A DNA stretch of 64,000 nt from Neobacillus cucumis (GTDB lineage: Bacteria > Bacillota > Bacilli > Bacillales_B > DSM-18226): assembly GCF_023715505.1 (NCBI RefSeq), contig NZ_JAMBOH010000012.1, positions 62,001-126,000 of the forward strand, written 5' to 3'. Shown piece by piece: positions 17,279 through 25,886 of the stretch (its first letter is position 1; the number at the start of each line of letters is the position of its first letter). The notes under the pieces are model-generated. The model made no database searches. It saw only the letters and a list, made by a program, of their open reading frames with translations, and had not been told where the DNA came from. A program made the position numbers and the translations under genes.

Positions 17279-17644
17279 TTATTTCGATGGTTTTAAATCA
17301 ATTGTAAGACGTGGTTTTGATTTTTCGCTAAGTTCCTCAGCCTGTACTCCAAACCATTCAGCAAATTCATCGTTGGTTGGATAGGCTCCAATTTTTGCAA
17401 TTTCACCTTCAACTAAGGTTATAGGGAGTGAATCTGGCCCCTTTTCGTGAAGAACTTTGCTTACCTCTTTGTTCTCAACAAAAATGGCTGGTTCAAATCC
17501 AAGGTTATATCTTTTGATGTTGTATCCTTTTTTCTCTAATAGAAAGATAGCCGTTGCCACTCTTATTAACTCTGGATCTACACTTGGACCACATACACCT
17601 GTTGCACAGCACAATGCCGGATCGAAAATTTCAACTTTATTCAT
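17279..17644 (-). CDS. arsD: Arsenite metallochaperone ArsD
   Basis: 121 aa. The N-terminus carries the As(III)-binding Cys set FDPALCCATGVCGPSVDPEL (Cys12, Cys13, Cys18), required in the family for transfer of arsenite to ArsA. Thioredoxin-like fold; the C-terminal second Cys pair of some ArsD proteins is absent. Ribosome site TTAGGAGG before the ATG. Directly upstream lie an ArsR-type operator and a hairpin separating it from arsC, so arsD-arsA may be a second transcription unit. Confidence 0.93.
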   Translation of the reverse strand: MNKVEIFDPALCCATGVCGPSVDPELIRVATAIFLLEKKGYNIKRYNLGFEPAIFVENKEVSKVLHEKGPDSLPITLVEGEIAKIGAYPTNDEFAEWFGVQAEELSEKSKPRLTIDLKPSK

Positions 17645-17670
17645 TAATTAAACCTCCTAAAGGGTTTTAG

Positions 17671-17688
17671 TATAAGTATTTACTTATA
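17671..17688. promoter_or_regulatory. Internal ArsR2-type operator before arsD
   Basis: TATAAGTA (17671-17678) - TT - TACTTATA (17681-17688), a perfect inverted repeat, 27 bp upstream of arsD. It differs from the ATCAA-N6-TTGAT sites near arsR1. Confidence 0.65.
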
Positions 17689-17704
17689 TTATTCCTAAAG
17701 TTAA

Positions 17705-17730
17705 AGCCAAGAGTATTTTTACTCTTGGCT
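17705..17730 (-). terminator. Hairpin between arsC and arsD
   Basis: AGCCAAGAGTA/TACTCTTGGCT (11-bp stem, tetraloop), followed on the minus strand by TTTAACTTT. It is a weak terminator or attenuator ending arsR2-acr3-arsC. Confidence 0.6.
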
Positions 17731-17744
17731 ATTAAATTCATTTC

Positions 17745-18167
17745 TCATTCACCAGTTTCAGCAAAATGCTTAATGCGTTCTCCGATTTCGTCACGGACAC
17801 GTTGGAAGAATGCCCATTTTTCTTCGTCAGTTCCTTGAGCTTTTGCTGGGTCATCAAAGCCCCAGTGAACTCGTTTTACTCTAGGAGGAGTAACAGGGCA
17901 CTTATCGGCAGCGTCACCACATAATGTTACAACTAAATCGGCGTTGTTTAGATATTCAGGATTGATAATATCAGAAGTATGAGTTGAAATGTCGATACCA
18001 GCTTCTTTCATCGCTTTTACGGCATTTGGGTTTAATCCGTGTGCTTCAATCCCAGCACTGCGTACTTCCCAATCATCGCCTAAATGTTTCTTTGCCCAAC
18101 CTTCTGCCATTTGGCTTCTGCAAGAATTTCCTGTACATAGGAAGTAAAGTTTCTTTTTATTTTCCAT
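17745..18167 (-). CDS. arsC: Arsenate reductase, thioredoxin-coupled (LMW-PTP fold)
   Basis: 140 aa from the ATG at 18167, with AAAGGTGG 8 nt upstream (the earlier GTG at 18179 is inside that site). P-loop [16 protein letters not shown] with catalytic Cys10. The relay cysteines are in [16 protein letters not shown] (Cys82 and Cys89). This is the Bacillus/Staphylococcus pI258 type that reduces As(V) to As(III) using thioredoxin. Length matches the family (~139 aa). It lies 26 nt after acr3, so arsenite made here is exported by Acr3. Confidence 0.95.
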   Translation of the reverse strand: MENKKKLYFLCTGNSCRSQMAEGWAKKHLGDDWEVRSAGIEAHGLNPNAVKAMKEAGIDISTHTSDIINPEYLNNADLVVTLCGDAADKCPVTPPRVKRVHWGFDDPAKAQGTDEEKWAFFQRVRDEIGERIKHFAETGE

Positions 18168-18193
18168 GTTGTATTCCACCTTTAATTATAAGA

Positions 18194-19249
18194 TTAGGCT
18201 GCATGCTCTTTAAAATATTTTCTTTTAAACCATAAAGCTACGTTAACTAACACAATCATTACAGGCACTTCTACAAGAGGTCCAATAACGGCTGCAAACG
18301 CAGCACCAGAATGGATTCCAAATACACCAACAGCCACAGCAATTGCTAATTCAAAGTTATTACTTCCAGCTGTAAAAGCAAGAGTTGTTGTAACAGGGTA
18401 GTCCGCTCCAATTTTCCTTCCCATAAAAAATGAAACAAAGAACATTATTACAAAGTAAATTAATAAAGGAATTGCTATACGAACTACGTGTAATGGTAAG
18501 CTTACAATAGCGTCCCCTTTTAATGAGAACATAAGGATAATCGTAAATAGTAAAGCAATTAATGTAATCGGACTAATTTTAGGAATAAACACCTTTTCAT
18601 ACCATTGTCTGCCTTTAGCCTTTACTAACGTAAACCTTGTAATCATACCAGCTATAAATGGTATTCCAAGATAGATGAAAACTGATTTAGCTACTTCTAT
18701 CATCGTAATATTGACAACTGCCCCTTGGATTCCTATCCATTCAGGGATGATCGTTACAAATACATACGCATAAACAGAGAAGAATAACATTTGGAAAATA
18801 GAGTTGAATGCTACTAAACCAGCAGCGTATTCCGTATCTCCTTTAGCAAGATCATTCCATACAATAACCATCGCAATACAACGAGCTAAACCAATCATAA
18901 TTAGACCAACCATATATTCTGGCTTATCAGGAAGAAAAATAATGGCTAATAAAAACATAAGAATTGGTCCAATGATCCAGTTTTGTACTAGTGATAAAAC
19001 TAAGACTTTTACATCTTTAAAGACCCTTCCAATCTCCTCATATCGGACTTTGGCGAGCGGAGGATACATCATTAAAATTAAGCCAATCGCAAGTGGAATC
19101 GATGTAGTGCCAACTTGCAATTTGTTCATGCCTTCTACAAAACCTGGAAAAATGAACCCCAATCCGATACCCACTGCCATAGCTAGAAATATCCATAGCG
19201 TTAGGTAACGATCTAAAAAAGATAGACGTTTCTTTTTTGTATTACTCAT
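18194..19249 (-). CDS. acr3: Arsenite efflux transporter Acr3
   Basis: 351 aa, ten predicted membrane segments, BASS/Acr3 family. [53 protein letters not shown] (with the conserved essential Cys) and [20 protein letters not shown] are family hallmarks. It exports As(III) using the proton gradient. GGGAGTGAG precedes the ATG. Second gene after arsR2. Often labelled arsB in Bacillus, although unrelated to the ArsB pump. Confidence 0.95.
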   Translation of the reverse strand: MSNTKKKRLSFLDRYLTLWIFLAMAVGIGLGFIFPGFVEGMNKLQVGTTSIPLAIGLILMMYPPLAKVRYEEIGRVFKDVKVLVLSLVQNWIIGPILMFLLAIIFLPDKPEYMVGLIMIGLARCIAMVIVWNDLAKGDTEYAAGLVAFNSIFQMLFFSVYAYVFVTIIPEWIGIQGAVVNITMIEVAKSVFIYLGIPFIAGMITRFTLVKAKGRQWYEKVFIPKISPITLIALLFTIILMFSLKGDAIVSLPLHVVRIAIPLLIYFVIMFFVSFFMGRKIGADYPVTTTLAFTAGSNNFELAIAVAVGVFGIHSGAAFAAVIGPLVEVPVMIVLVNVALWFKRKYFKEHAA

Positions 19250-19276
19250 TTTCTCACTCCCAAACTATATGTGAAG

Positions 19277-19624
19277 CTAACATCCGCATTGAAGTGTCGG
19301 ATTCGCTTTTTCAATCATTTTGATTTTATCTGTCTGCGCTGGTACATGTTCCAAAATATCTTCTATAAGTCCATAAAGCTCACTTTCATGATTAAGGGAA
19401 TAATATACCCACTGACCTCTTCTTTCTTCTTTAACCATCCCTGCATCTTTTAATTTTCTAAGATGCTGGCTGATAGATGGTTGACTCATATCAAACACTT
19501 CAAGAAATTCGCATACACAGCACTCACGTTGCTTTAATATAGCAATAATGGTTAAGCGTGTTTTATCACCTAACATTTTTAAAACGTTAGCTGCGCTCTC
19601 TAATTGAACTATTGATTTCACCAA
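19277..19624 (-). CDS. arsR: ArsR family repressor 2
   Basis: About 115 aa. The start is uncertain: GTG at 19633 overlaps the ribosome site AAGGCGG, so TTG at 19624 or GTG at 19621 is more likely. Winged helix with LGDKTRLTIIAILKQRECCVCEFLEVFDMSQPSISQHL (written here as adjoining blocks: ECCVCEF is the As(III) Cys site, SQPSISQHLRKLKDAG the recognition helix). The C-terminus NPTLQCGC adds thiols. It is only distantly related to arsR1. The operators upstream are of the ATAAGTA type. It heads the acr3-arsC unit. Confidence 0.9.
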   Translation of the reverse strand: MVKSIVQLESAANVLKMLGDKTRLTIIAILKQRECCVCEFLEVFDMSQPSISQHLRKLKDAGMVKEERRGQWVYYSLNHESELYGLIEDILEHVPAQTDKIKMIEKANPTLQCGC

Positions 19625-19643
19625 AACGGACACCGCCTTAATT

Positions 19644-19663
19644 ACATAAGTAAATAATTATGT
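19644..19663. promoter_or_regulatory. ArsR2-type operator near the arsR2 start
   Basis: ACATAA (19644-19649) - N8 - TTATGT (19658-19663), with ATAAGTAAATAA inside, resembling the site before arsD. Confidence 0.5.
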
Positions 19664-19755
19664 TCTTATTTAAGTTCCAATTTATATAATAAATAATTTT
19701 TGTAGACTTTATAAATTTATGCTTACGTCTTGGATTTCTAATCTGATTAAAATCG

Positions 19756-19779
19756 ATATATAACTATTTGCTTATATAT
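19756..19779. promoter_or_regulatory. Distal ArsR2-type inverted repeat
   Basis: ATATATAA (19756-19763) - N8 - TTATATAT (19772-19779), about 130 bp upstream of arsR2. It is AT-only in the arms, so weakly supported. Confidence 0.35.
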
Positions 19780-19872
19780 TAAAACAATATGTAATTAGAT
19801 TCAAGTAATCTATTGTTAAGGTAGTGTATATAAAAATGATACATATTCTTAACTATCATTCATCATCTCTGT

Positions 19873-20238
19873 TTAAACCAACAGTTTGCCGATAATGCTC
19901 CCGACCCACGCAAAAATAATACCAAATATTACGGAAATGCTAACATAAAATACAGCGTTTTTAGTTTCCCTCTTTTGCATCATTTGAATAGCTTCGTATC
20001 CGAATGTAGAAAAGGTCGTATAGGCTCCAAGAAAACCAGTTCCACACAATAACCAAATCCATTCCGGAATTTCCTTATCTAGATGTAAAACAGCTAGAAA
20101 ACCAAGTACAAGCGAACCAGTAATATTAATGATAAAAGTACCAAATGGAAATGCAACAGATGTTTTGGCAGTGATCCATTTTCCTAGCTGAAATCGCATG
20201 ATGGCACCAAATATACCTCCAATACCTACAAATAACAT
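19873..20238 (-). CDS. crcB: Fluoride channel FluC/CrcB, second subunit
   Basis: 121 aa, four membrane helices. GGIFGAIMRFQLGKW, PFGTFIINITGSLVLGF and GFLGAYTTFSTFGYEA (the TTFSTF fluoride-track motif) are CrcB signatures. It overlaps the preceding crcB gene by one base (TAATG). Two adjacent, non-identical genes indicate a heterodimeric antiparallel channel. It expels cytoplasmic fluoride. Confidence 0.93.
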   Translation of the reverse strand: MLFVGIGGIFGAIMRFQLGKWITAKTSVAFPFGTFIINITGSLVLGFLAVLHLDKEIPEWIWLLCGTGFLGAYTTFSTFGYEAIQMMQKRETKNAVFYVSISVIFGIIFAWVGSIIGKLLV

Positions 20239-20633
20239 TATTTCTCTACTCCTCTCCTATGATTCTCAGACTGATATTCAGCTAGTTTAGCACCAATCAA
20301 CGCAAGTATAATTCCTCCTAAAATGCTTAAAACCACGTAGAGACAGGCCAGAATTATTTGATCATTTTTAATTAAATTCAATGTTTCAACAGAGAAGGTT
20401 GAAAAAGTAGTAAAGGCACCTGTAAAACCCGTTCCAATAGTTAATTTTAAATTCGGACTAATATTCGTTCGTTTTACTGTAATAGTAAAAAACCATGATA
20501 AAAATAGACCCCCCAATAGGTTAATGACCAAGGTTCCTAATGGAAATCCCGAGGGTGCAGGTATTTCTTTTCCGATCAAATAACGCAAAAGGGCCCCAAA
20601 AAAGCCACCAACCCCAACAGCTAATACATTCAT
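20238..20633 (-). CDS. crcB: Fluoride channel FluC/CrcB, first subunit
   Basis: 131 aa, four membrane helices. GGFFGALLRYLIGKE, PLGTLVINLLGGLFLSW and GFTGAFTTFSTFSVETL match the family, with the TTFSTF motif intact. The charged C-terminal tail (SENHRRGVEK) differs from the partner, consistent with opposite topology. AAGGGG lies before the ATG. Expression is controlled by the fluoride riboswitch upstream. Confidence 0.93.
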   Translation of the reverse strand: MNVLAVGVGGFFGALLRYLIGKEIPAPSGFPLGTLVINLLGGLFLSWFFTITVKRTNISPNLKLTIGTGFTGAFTTFSTFSVETLNLIKNDQIILACLYVVLSILGGIILALIGAKLAEYQSENHRRGVEK

Positions 20634-20659
20634 TTAAACGACCCCTTATATAATTTTCC

Positions 20660-20712
20660 TTGAAAATAAAACAGACTCCTACCAGTAATAAGTATAAACA
20701 CTGGTAGGAGTC
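20660..20712 (-). terminator. Expression-platform terminator of the fluoride riboswitch
   Basis: On the minus strand GACTCCTACCAGT (20712-20700) pairs with ACTGGTAGGAGTC (20686-20674), followed by TGTTTTATTTT. The 5' arm overlaps the 3' part of the aptamer, so the two folds exclude each other. Confidence 0.85.
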
Positions 20713-20755
20713 ATTAGTCATACAGACAGTTTATGGCGAACTCCATCGCCTATTT
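20700..20755 (-). ncRNA. Fluoride riboswitch (crcB motif) aptamer
   Basis: The minus-strand RNA has GGCGAUGGAGUUCGCCAUAA (20750-20731) followed by ACUGUCUGUAUGACUAAUG and ACUCCUACC, which agrees with the crcB-motif consensus from memory. Fluoride binding would stabilise the pseudoknot and stop terminator formation, turning on the two crcB genes. Confidence 0.88.
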
Positions 20756-20766
20756 GAATATGGATA

Positions 20767-20795
20767 ATTATATAAGAAAAAACTTTTAAAGGCAA
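20767..20795 (-). promoter_or_regulatory. Sigma-A promoter of the fluoride operon
   Basis: On the minus strand TTGCCT (20795-20790), 17-nt spacer, TATAAT (20772-20767). Transcription would begin just before the aptamer. Confidence 0.7.
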
Positions 20796-20850
20796 CTTAA
20801 ACCAATCTATGTGTTTTGTGATGATTTCCCTTTACAATTTTGGCCAATGA

Positions 20851-21684
20851 TTATCGATTTGAAAATGTTTGCATATAATCGAATGAATAATTTGCCATTG
20901 TTTGAACATCACTGTATTTTGCCCTTTTATCCGTCTTCATGACCACAGAGATGACTTCCTTATTGTCCTTTTTTAAATATTCGACTAGCGTGTGCTGTGC
21001 CGCATCGGTAAATCCAGGTTTACCAGCAATAGCGTTCGGCATGGTGTGAAGTAGATTATGAATTGTTTTTTCTTGCATGCTAGTTTTAATATGTGTTGTT
21101 TGTGTAGACAAGACCTTCAGTACGTTAGGATGCGCAATCGCCTCTCTTGTGATGAGGGCCATGTCATATGGAGTGGTGTAATGATTTGGATGATGAAGAC
21201 CATTAGGTGTAACAAAATGGGTGTTTTTTAGATTCAATTGTTTCACTTTGTGATTCATCAGATCTGCAAATCCCTCTTCGCTGTCGGCCACGTTTTCAGC
21301 AATCGTAACCGCCACATCATTAGCACTTAATAACAATAATGCTTTCATTGCGTCTAGTTTGGAAATCTTCTCTCCTGCTGTAAGCCCCAAACAAAGGCAC
21401 TCTTGATCTGCAGCATTTCGGCTAACCGTTAATAATTCTCCATCTTTTATTTGTTCATCTAAAATAGTGGCTGTTAGCACTTTAGTCATACTTGCAGGAT
21501 ACGCTTTTGAATATGCATTTTTATTATAAAGAATTTCCCCTGTTAAAGCATTTATGGCGACTCCGAACGATCCGACAATTTGTGGAGGTTCTGTCTCCGC
21601 TGTACTAACCTTAACTGATGACATTCCAGACATTAGTAAAAGGACTAAGAATGTTGCTGTAAAGAGCTTGCAGATGTTTGTCAT
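20851..21684 (-). CDS. D-alanyl-D-alanine carboxypeptidase, S11 family
   Basis: 277 aa with an N-terminal signal sequence (FLVLLLMSGMSSVKVSTAE). The penicillin-binding motifs are SMTK in YPASMTKVLTA (SxxK), SAN in LLLLSANDVAV (SxN) and KPG in IAGKPGFTDAA, where KTG is more usual. The enzyme trims the terminal D-Ala of peptidoglycan stem peptides outside the membrane. The protein lacks the long C-terminal anchor domain of DacA and DacF, so it may be a soluble or sporulation-type variant. GGAGGTG precedes the ATG. Confidence 0.85.
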   Translation of the reverse strand: MTNICKLFTATFLVLLLMSGMSSVKVSTAETEPPQIVGSFGVAINALTGEILYNKNAYSKAYPASMTKVLTATILDEQIKDGELLTVSRNAADQECLCLGLTAGEKISKLDAMKALLLLSANDVAVTIAENVADSEEGFADLMNHKVKQLNLKNTHFVTPNGLHHPNHYTTPYDMALITREAIAHPNVLKVLSTQTTHIKTSMQEKTIHNLLHTMPNAIAGKPGFTDAAQHTLVEYLKKDNKEVISVVMKTDKRAKYSDVQTMANYSFDYMQTFSNR

Positions 21685-21873
21685 GATGCACCTCCAGTTT
21701 GACGAACCTTTTAACTAATATTATCCGTTTTAATTTGTGCCATTATTACCAAATAAATTAAAAGAGCCCTTATTTAGCTATAATATAAATTTTTATTTAA
21801 GTTATAATAATATTTGTGTGAAATCAGAAAAATCTTCGGTAGATCAACCACAAGATGTTTCTGGAAATCCCAC

Positions 21874-21912
21874 AAAAAAAGGGATACTGATTTTTCAGTA
21901 TCCCCTTTTTCA
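21874..21912 (-). terminator. Terminator of the CBS-domain membrane protein gene
   Basis: GGGATACTGA (21881-21890) pairs with TCAGTATCCC (21895-21904), with T-runs on both sides, so it works in both directions. Confidence 0.85.
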
Positions 21913-21954
21913 CCCAATCCAAAATGAATTGGCGCAATAAATTCATTTATTCTA

Positions 21955-23259
21955 CTAAACTGCCACTTGATTTAATTTTACAATTTCTAATGACTTGATA
22001 TGATAGCTATCCACTTCAATCACTTTAAACTCATAGTTAGCATGACAAATTTTTTCACCTTCATCAATATCCATTTTCTGTGATAAGATCCAACCACCAA
22101 TGGTATCCATATCTGTATCGTCTAAGTCTAAACCAAATAAATCATTTATTTCTTCAATAAGAACTTTTCCATCTACGATGGTTTTATTTTCACTAATTTT
22201 ATTAATATCTGGTACCTCATCAGCATCAAATTCATCACGGATTTCACCGACTATTTCCTCAAGAATATCTTCGACTGTTACTAAACCTGCAGTCCCTCCA
22301 TACTCATCCATTAAAATTGCCATATGAATGCGGTCTTTCTGCATTTTAAGTAACAAATCGTGAATGGCAATGGACTCAAAAACTTGAATCACAGGACGCA
22401 CATAATGTTCAATTGGAGTTTCTAAATTCTTATGGATGATATAATCCGTCAAGACCTCTTTCATATTCAACATTCCCACAATGTTATCTTTTTCACCATC
22501 AACAATTGGGTATCTTGTATAATTTTCCTCTTTTATGATTTCAAGGCATTCTGCTAAAGTTTGAGATCGATCAAAAGCAACAATCTCAGTACGTGGTACC
22601 ATAATTTCTTTTGCAATTCGATCATCAAATTCAAAAATATTGTTAACGTATTTAAACTCAGATTGATTAATTTCTCCACTCATATAACTTTCATTAATAA
22701 TTAATTGAAGCTCTTCTTCAGAGTGTGCTGTTTCATGTTCTGATGCGGGTTTCAATCCGAATATCCCTACAACTAAGCGAGCCGAACGATTTAACATTTT
22801 TATAAAAGGATACATAATTTTATAGAATAGGATCATTGGTCTAGCGAAAAGCAATGTGACTGTCTCAGCTTTTTGGATTGCAAACGTTTTTGGTGCGAGT
22901 TCCCCAACTACCACATGGATAAATGTAACAGAGGCAAAGGCAAAAATAAAGGATGTTACACTCGAAGCAGTTTCTGATAAGTTTAAGAAAACCAACAGCG
23001 GATGAAGTATATGCTCGACAGTTGGTTCTCCCAACCATCCTAAACCTAATGCAGTAACAGTAATCCCCAACTGACAGGCAGATAAATACTCATCAAGGTT
23101 CGAAACGATTTTTTTTGCTGCCAGTGCATTTTTATTACCTTCCCCAACGAGTTGGTCAATTCGGGAACTGCGGATTTTAACAATAGCAAATTCATATGCT
23201 ACGAAAAAAGCAGTAAATCCAATTAGAATTGCTATGATCAGCAAATTAATTAATATCAA
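21955..23259 (-). CDS. CNNM/HlyC-CorC family CBS-domain membrane protein
   Basis: About 434 aa from the TTG at 23259 (GTGAGGAG just upstream); a longer GTG frame opens at 23295 but overlaps an AGGAGG. Residues ~1-190: DUF21/CNNM membrane domain (FFVAYEFAIVKIRSSRIDQL, YLSACQLGITVTALGLGWLGEP). Residues ~205-330: CBS pair (IMVPRTEIVAF and LLLKMQKDRIHMAILMDEYGG). Residues ~345-430: CorC-type C-terminal domain with GTAGLVTVEDILEEIVGEI. The family is linked to Mg2+ export or resistance rather than haemolysis. It ends at a bidirectional terminator. Confidence 0.88.
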   Translation of the reverse strand: MILINLLIIAILIGFTAFFVAYEFAIVKIRSSRIDQLVGEGNKNALAAKKIVSNLDEYLSACQLGITVTALGLGWLGEPTVEHILHPLLVFLNLSETASSVTSFIFAFASVTFIHVVVGELAPKTFAIQKAETVTLLFARPMILFYKIMYPFIKMLNRSARLVVGIFGLKPASEHETAHSEEELQLIINESYMSGEINQSEFKYVNNIFEFDDRIAKEIMVPRTEIVAFDRSQTLAECLEIIKEENYTRYPIVDGEKDNIVGMLNMKEVLTDYIIHKNLETPIEHYVRPVIQVFESIAIHDLLLKMQKDRIHMAILMDEYGGTAGLVTVEDILEEIVGEIRDEFDADEVPDINKISENKTIVDGKVLIEEINDLFGLDLDDTDMDTIGGWILSQKMDIDEGEKICHANYEFKVIEVDSYHIKSLEIVKLNQVAV

Positions 23260-23350
23260 TGGTCTCCTCACTTTAATTAAAAGTAAGGAATACACCTCCT
23301 GGTTTAAAAAAATAATATAATTGTAAGATTAAGAATCTAATGACCCCTCA

Positions 23351-23764
23351 TTAACCAAATAATAATAACAATGTTTGTGCCAACGTAACTCCCTGTATGG
23401 AAAGTTTATTTACGAGTATTTCTTTTTCATTATTGTTTAATTTTTGAAGTATTGGCTCCATGACCTTTATTTCCTCTTTTAAATGATCCATTAAATTTGC
23501 AAGCTGTTCACAATGTTTCTCTATTTTCTCTTTATCTATCTCAGTACATGAATTAATCATTCGAATAACAGATTTAATTTCTTCAAGCGGCATATTAAGA
23601 GTTTTATAATGTTCAATTAATTCAAGAATTTTAATAGATTCTTCTCCGTACATTCGATAATTAGAATCCGTCCTTACAGGGTTCAGTAAGCCTAAATGGG
23701 TGTAATAATCAATAGTTCTTCTTGACAGATTCATTTGACTGGCTATTTCTCCAATACGATACAA
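23351..23764 (-). CDS. MerR family transcriptional regulator
   Basis: 137 aa, TTG start. The N-terminal winged helix is RIGEIASQMNLSRRTIDYYT followed by HLGLLNPVRTDSNYRMYGEE, clearly MerR. A long coiled coil follows (~70-120). There is only one Cys (NSCTEID), so metal sensing is not obvious. The effector is unknown. It is likely autoregulated through the element at 23790-23825. It could control the CBS-domain protein gene directly downstream (55 nt) on the same strand. Confidence 0.82.
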   Translation of the reverse strand: MYRIGEIASQMNLSRRTIDYYTHLGLLNPVRTDSNYRMYGEESIKILELIEHYKTLNMPLEEIKSVIRMINSCTEIDKEKIEKHCEQLANLMDHLKEEIKVMEPILQKLNNNEKEILVNKLSIQGVTLAQTLLLLFG

Positions 23765-23792
23765 CTTCCCAACTTACTCACCCCTTTCTAGT

Positions 23793-23825
23793 TATGTAAC
23801 TATAACACGATATAAACCGTACAGT
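23793..23825 (-). promoter_or_regulatory. Candidate MerR promoter/operator
   Basis: On the minus strand TTGACT (23825-23820) is followed after 18 nt by TATAGT, an elongated spacing typical of MerR promoters. A TAGTTA-TG-TAACTA inverted repeat overlaps the -10 region. The wider stretch 23765-24105 holds no other gene I can support. Confidence 0.45.
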
Positions 23826-24105
23826 CAACGTGATGGTTAGGATAGGTAACATAACTATCGTCATTGGCCGCCAAAAACAGGAAGTGACGGTAGTAGCAGT
23901 TGTTCCTATTTCATTATGTAATCTTCTCTCTTACGTAAAGGAAGCGGTTTTGCATCTTCCATTAGCGGTTATAGTCTCCGTTTTCAAAAGAATTTCCTTC
24001 AAAAAGATTTCTTTTTAATGATTTGATTTGAATATTACAATTCTAGGCATAAGAATTAGCTTTACGGTTAAAATGATGAAGAAAAAATCTTATGGAGGTC
24101 CGATC

Positions 24106-24489
24106 ATGGATGACAAACTAACTGAGAAAGAGTTAAATAAGATTATTGAAAGGAGAAGTACAGGAAAGACAAGTTTTGCTGAATTTTTAGTTGAATTATC
24201 TGAAATTGGAATTATGCAATACGATATAAATGTTGCCACGGGTCAAGCCTCTTACAAGGGCGAGCATTCGAAGTTACAAACAGAACCTCAAGTAAACTTT
24301 GTGATTGCTAATCACTTTAATAGAGATCAGGCATTACAATCAATCGCAAACATTACCCTTCCCTTTCTGGACTTTCTAAGAGAGATGGCAAACGCAGGAA
24401 TTACGACCTATACAGTCCATATTCCCGAAAAAGCAGCTATTTATCAGGGGAAGAATGGTGAACAAATAGAAGAAAAGATTCAGCTTTAA
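24106..24489 (+). CDS. DUF1398 family protein
   Basis: 127 aa from the ATG at 24106 (TGGAGG upstream; the longer frame from 24028 lacks a ribosome site). Two repeated segments, FAEFLVELSEIGIMQYDINVAT and PFLDFLREMANAGITTYTVH, each followed by an ASYKG/AIYQG strand. This matches the DUF1398 (YbcV-like) pattern. Cytosolic, no known activity, single gene. Confidence 0.65.
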   Translation: MDDKLTEKELNKIIERRSTGKTSFAEFLVELSEIGIMQYDINVATGQASYKGEHSKLQTEPQVNFVIANHFNRDQALQSIANITLPFLDFLREMANAGITTYTVHIPEKAAIYQGKNGEQIEEKIQL

Positions 24490-24553
24490 AATCCAAATTC
24501 CTGCATAAATCCAAAAGGAAAAAGGAACGACTAAGCACTTCAAATCATCGCCA

Positions 24554-24673
24554 TTAAATAAATATCAAGCAAAATAGTATCTGATTAACTCTAACCAATT
24601 TAAGAGCATCCTCATAATGTTTATTATTTGAATCGTAATTAACATTGATTTGATTAATATCATTATCCTCCAA
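24554..24673 (-). CDS. Possible 39-aa peptide
   Basis: TTG start with GAGGGG 6 nt upstream, 39 aa (EDNDINQINVNYDSNNKHYE at the N-terminus, hydrophobic C-terminus). AT-rich. It lies in an otherwise empty gap. It may be chance. Confidence 0.25.
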   Translation of the reverse strand: MEDNDINQINVNYDSNNKHYEDALKLVRVNQILFCLIFI

Positions 24674-24785
24674 GTAATTCCCCTCTTTAGTTATTGGCTT
24701 CCCTTTCCGTTAAATATCTCCTCTTTTTTATTAAATTAAGAACTTATGGTTAAATTAAGAAAAGTTATAAACAGGAGGGGTTTAA

Positions 24786-25784
24786 ATGACGAGTGGGGTT
24801 CCAATTACGTCATCAGAATTAGCCAATTTATGGATGACTTTTCAAGAAAAAACCATGATTATAAGAATATTGGAGCATTTTATAGAGCACGCCGATAATG
24901 AAGAAAAACTATTGTTACAAACGCATTATAATAATGCATCCATAACAATAGATACTATTAAGGAAATTTTCAAGCAAGAAGGAGCCGTAATTCCAATTGG
25001 TTTTACAGAAGAGGATGTAAGTAAGGGAGCTCCAAAGTTGTATGATTACATTTTCGATATCATGTACTTGCATATGATGACGAAAGTGGAAATGAGCCTA
25101 TATTCACTTTTTTGTGGCATGTCCTATCGGAAAGATATTAATGATTTTTTTATCAAATTGACAGCAGAATCCCAAGCGATGAACAGCCAATCCACTCAGT
25201 TCCTTTTAGAAAAGGGTGTTTTGGTACGACCACCCTTTGTATCGATGCCTAAAGAAGTGCATTTTGTTCAGAATACCGATTATAGGAGTGGTTTCCATTT
25301 GTTTGGAGAACTGAGATCTTTAAATACGATTGAAGTTTCTCTTATCCATCATGCCATTGAAACAAACCTAATAGGAATGCAATTAATGATTGGATTTGCT
25401 CAAGTAGCTGCAAATAAGGATGTGCAAGAATATCTCGTCAGAGGAATGAAATTGTCAAAAAAGATTGAAATGGATTTAGGTGAATTTTTACGCAAAAGTT
25501 TTATAGAACCGCCTGCTACTCATGCAGGTAAAGCAACTACATCGACAATTGCACCATTTTCTGACAAATTGATGATGTACAACACCAGTTTATTAACGTC
25601 CTTTGGGCTCGGAAGTAATGCATTAGGCAGCGCATTTAGTTTACGAAATGACTTACCAGCAAAAATGGCGTTTCTGGCAAAAGATATTTCCACTTTTGCC
25701 CATGATGGAGGAAGGATTATGATCAAAAATGGATGGATAGAAGAACCTCCACAGATTGAGGACCGTAATGAACTAACTAAATAA
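24786..25784 (+). CDS. DUF3231 family protein
   Basis: 332 aa made of two ferritin-like four-helix repeats (~1-165 and ~170-330). Each repeat begins with a TSSELANLW/RSLNTIEVSLI-type segment and carries a helix with conserved acidic residues. This is the DUF3231 duplication found in Bacillus, related to coat protein CotF-like folds. ACAGGAGGGG lies before the ATG. Function unknown; a sporulation or stress role is inferred. Confidence 0.75.
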   Translation: MTSGVPITSSELANLWMTFQEKTMIIRILEHFIEHADNEEKLLLQTHYNNASITIDTIKEIFKQEGAVIPIGFTEEDVSKGAPKLYDYIFDIMYLHMMTKVEMSLYSLFCGMSYRKDINDFFIKLTAESQAMNSQSTQFLLEKGVLVRPPFVSMPKEVHFVQNTDYRSGFHLFGELRSLNTIEVSLIHHAIETNLIGMQLMIGFAQVAANKDVQEYLVRGMKLSKKIEMDLGEFLRKSFIEPPATHAGKATTSTIAPFSDKLMMYNTSLLTSFGLGSNALGSAFSLRNDLPAKMAFLAKDISTFAHDGGRIMIKNGWIEEPPQIEDRNELTK

Positions 25785-25797
25785 CTTTTTATAAAAG

Positions 25798-25832
25798 GAC
25801 CACAAAGTAGATTATTACTTTGTGGTCAATTT
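25798..25832 (+). terminator. Terminator of the DUF3231 gene
   Basis: GACCACAAAGTA (25798-25809) pairs with TACTTTGTGGTC (25816-25827), then AATTTT. Confidence 0.85.
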
Positions 25833-25886
25833 TCATATTCAAAGAAAAGCTACGACATATTTTCTATGTTACTATTGCTGTTTTAT

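Noticed and set aside
23830..24018. 62-aa plus-strand ORF between the MerR gene and the DUF1398 gene
   Set aside because: No ribosome site and no protein-like pattern; it overlaps the MerR promoter region.
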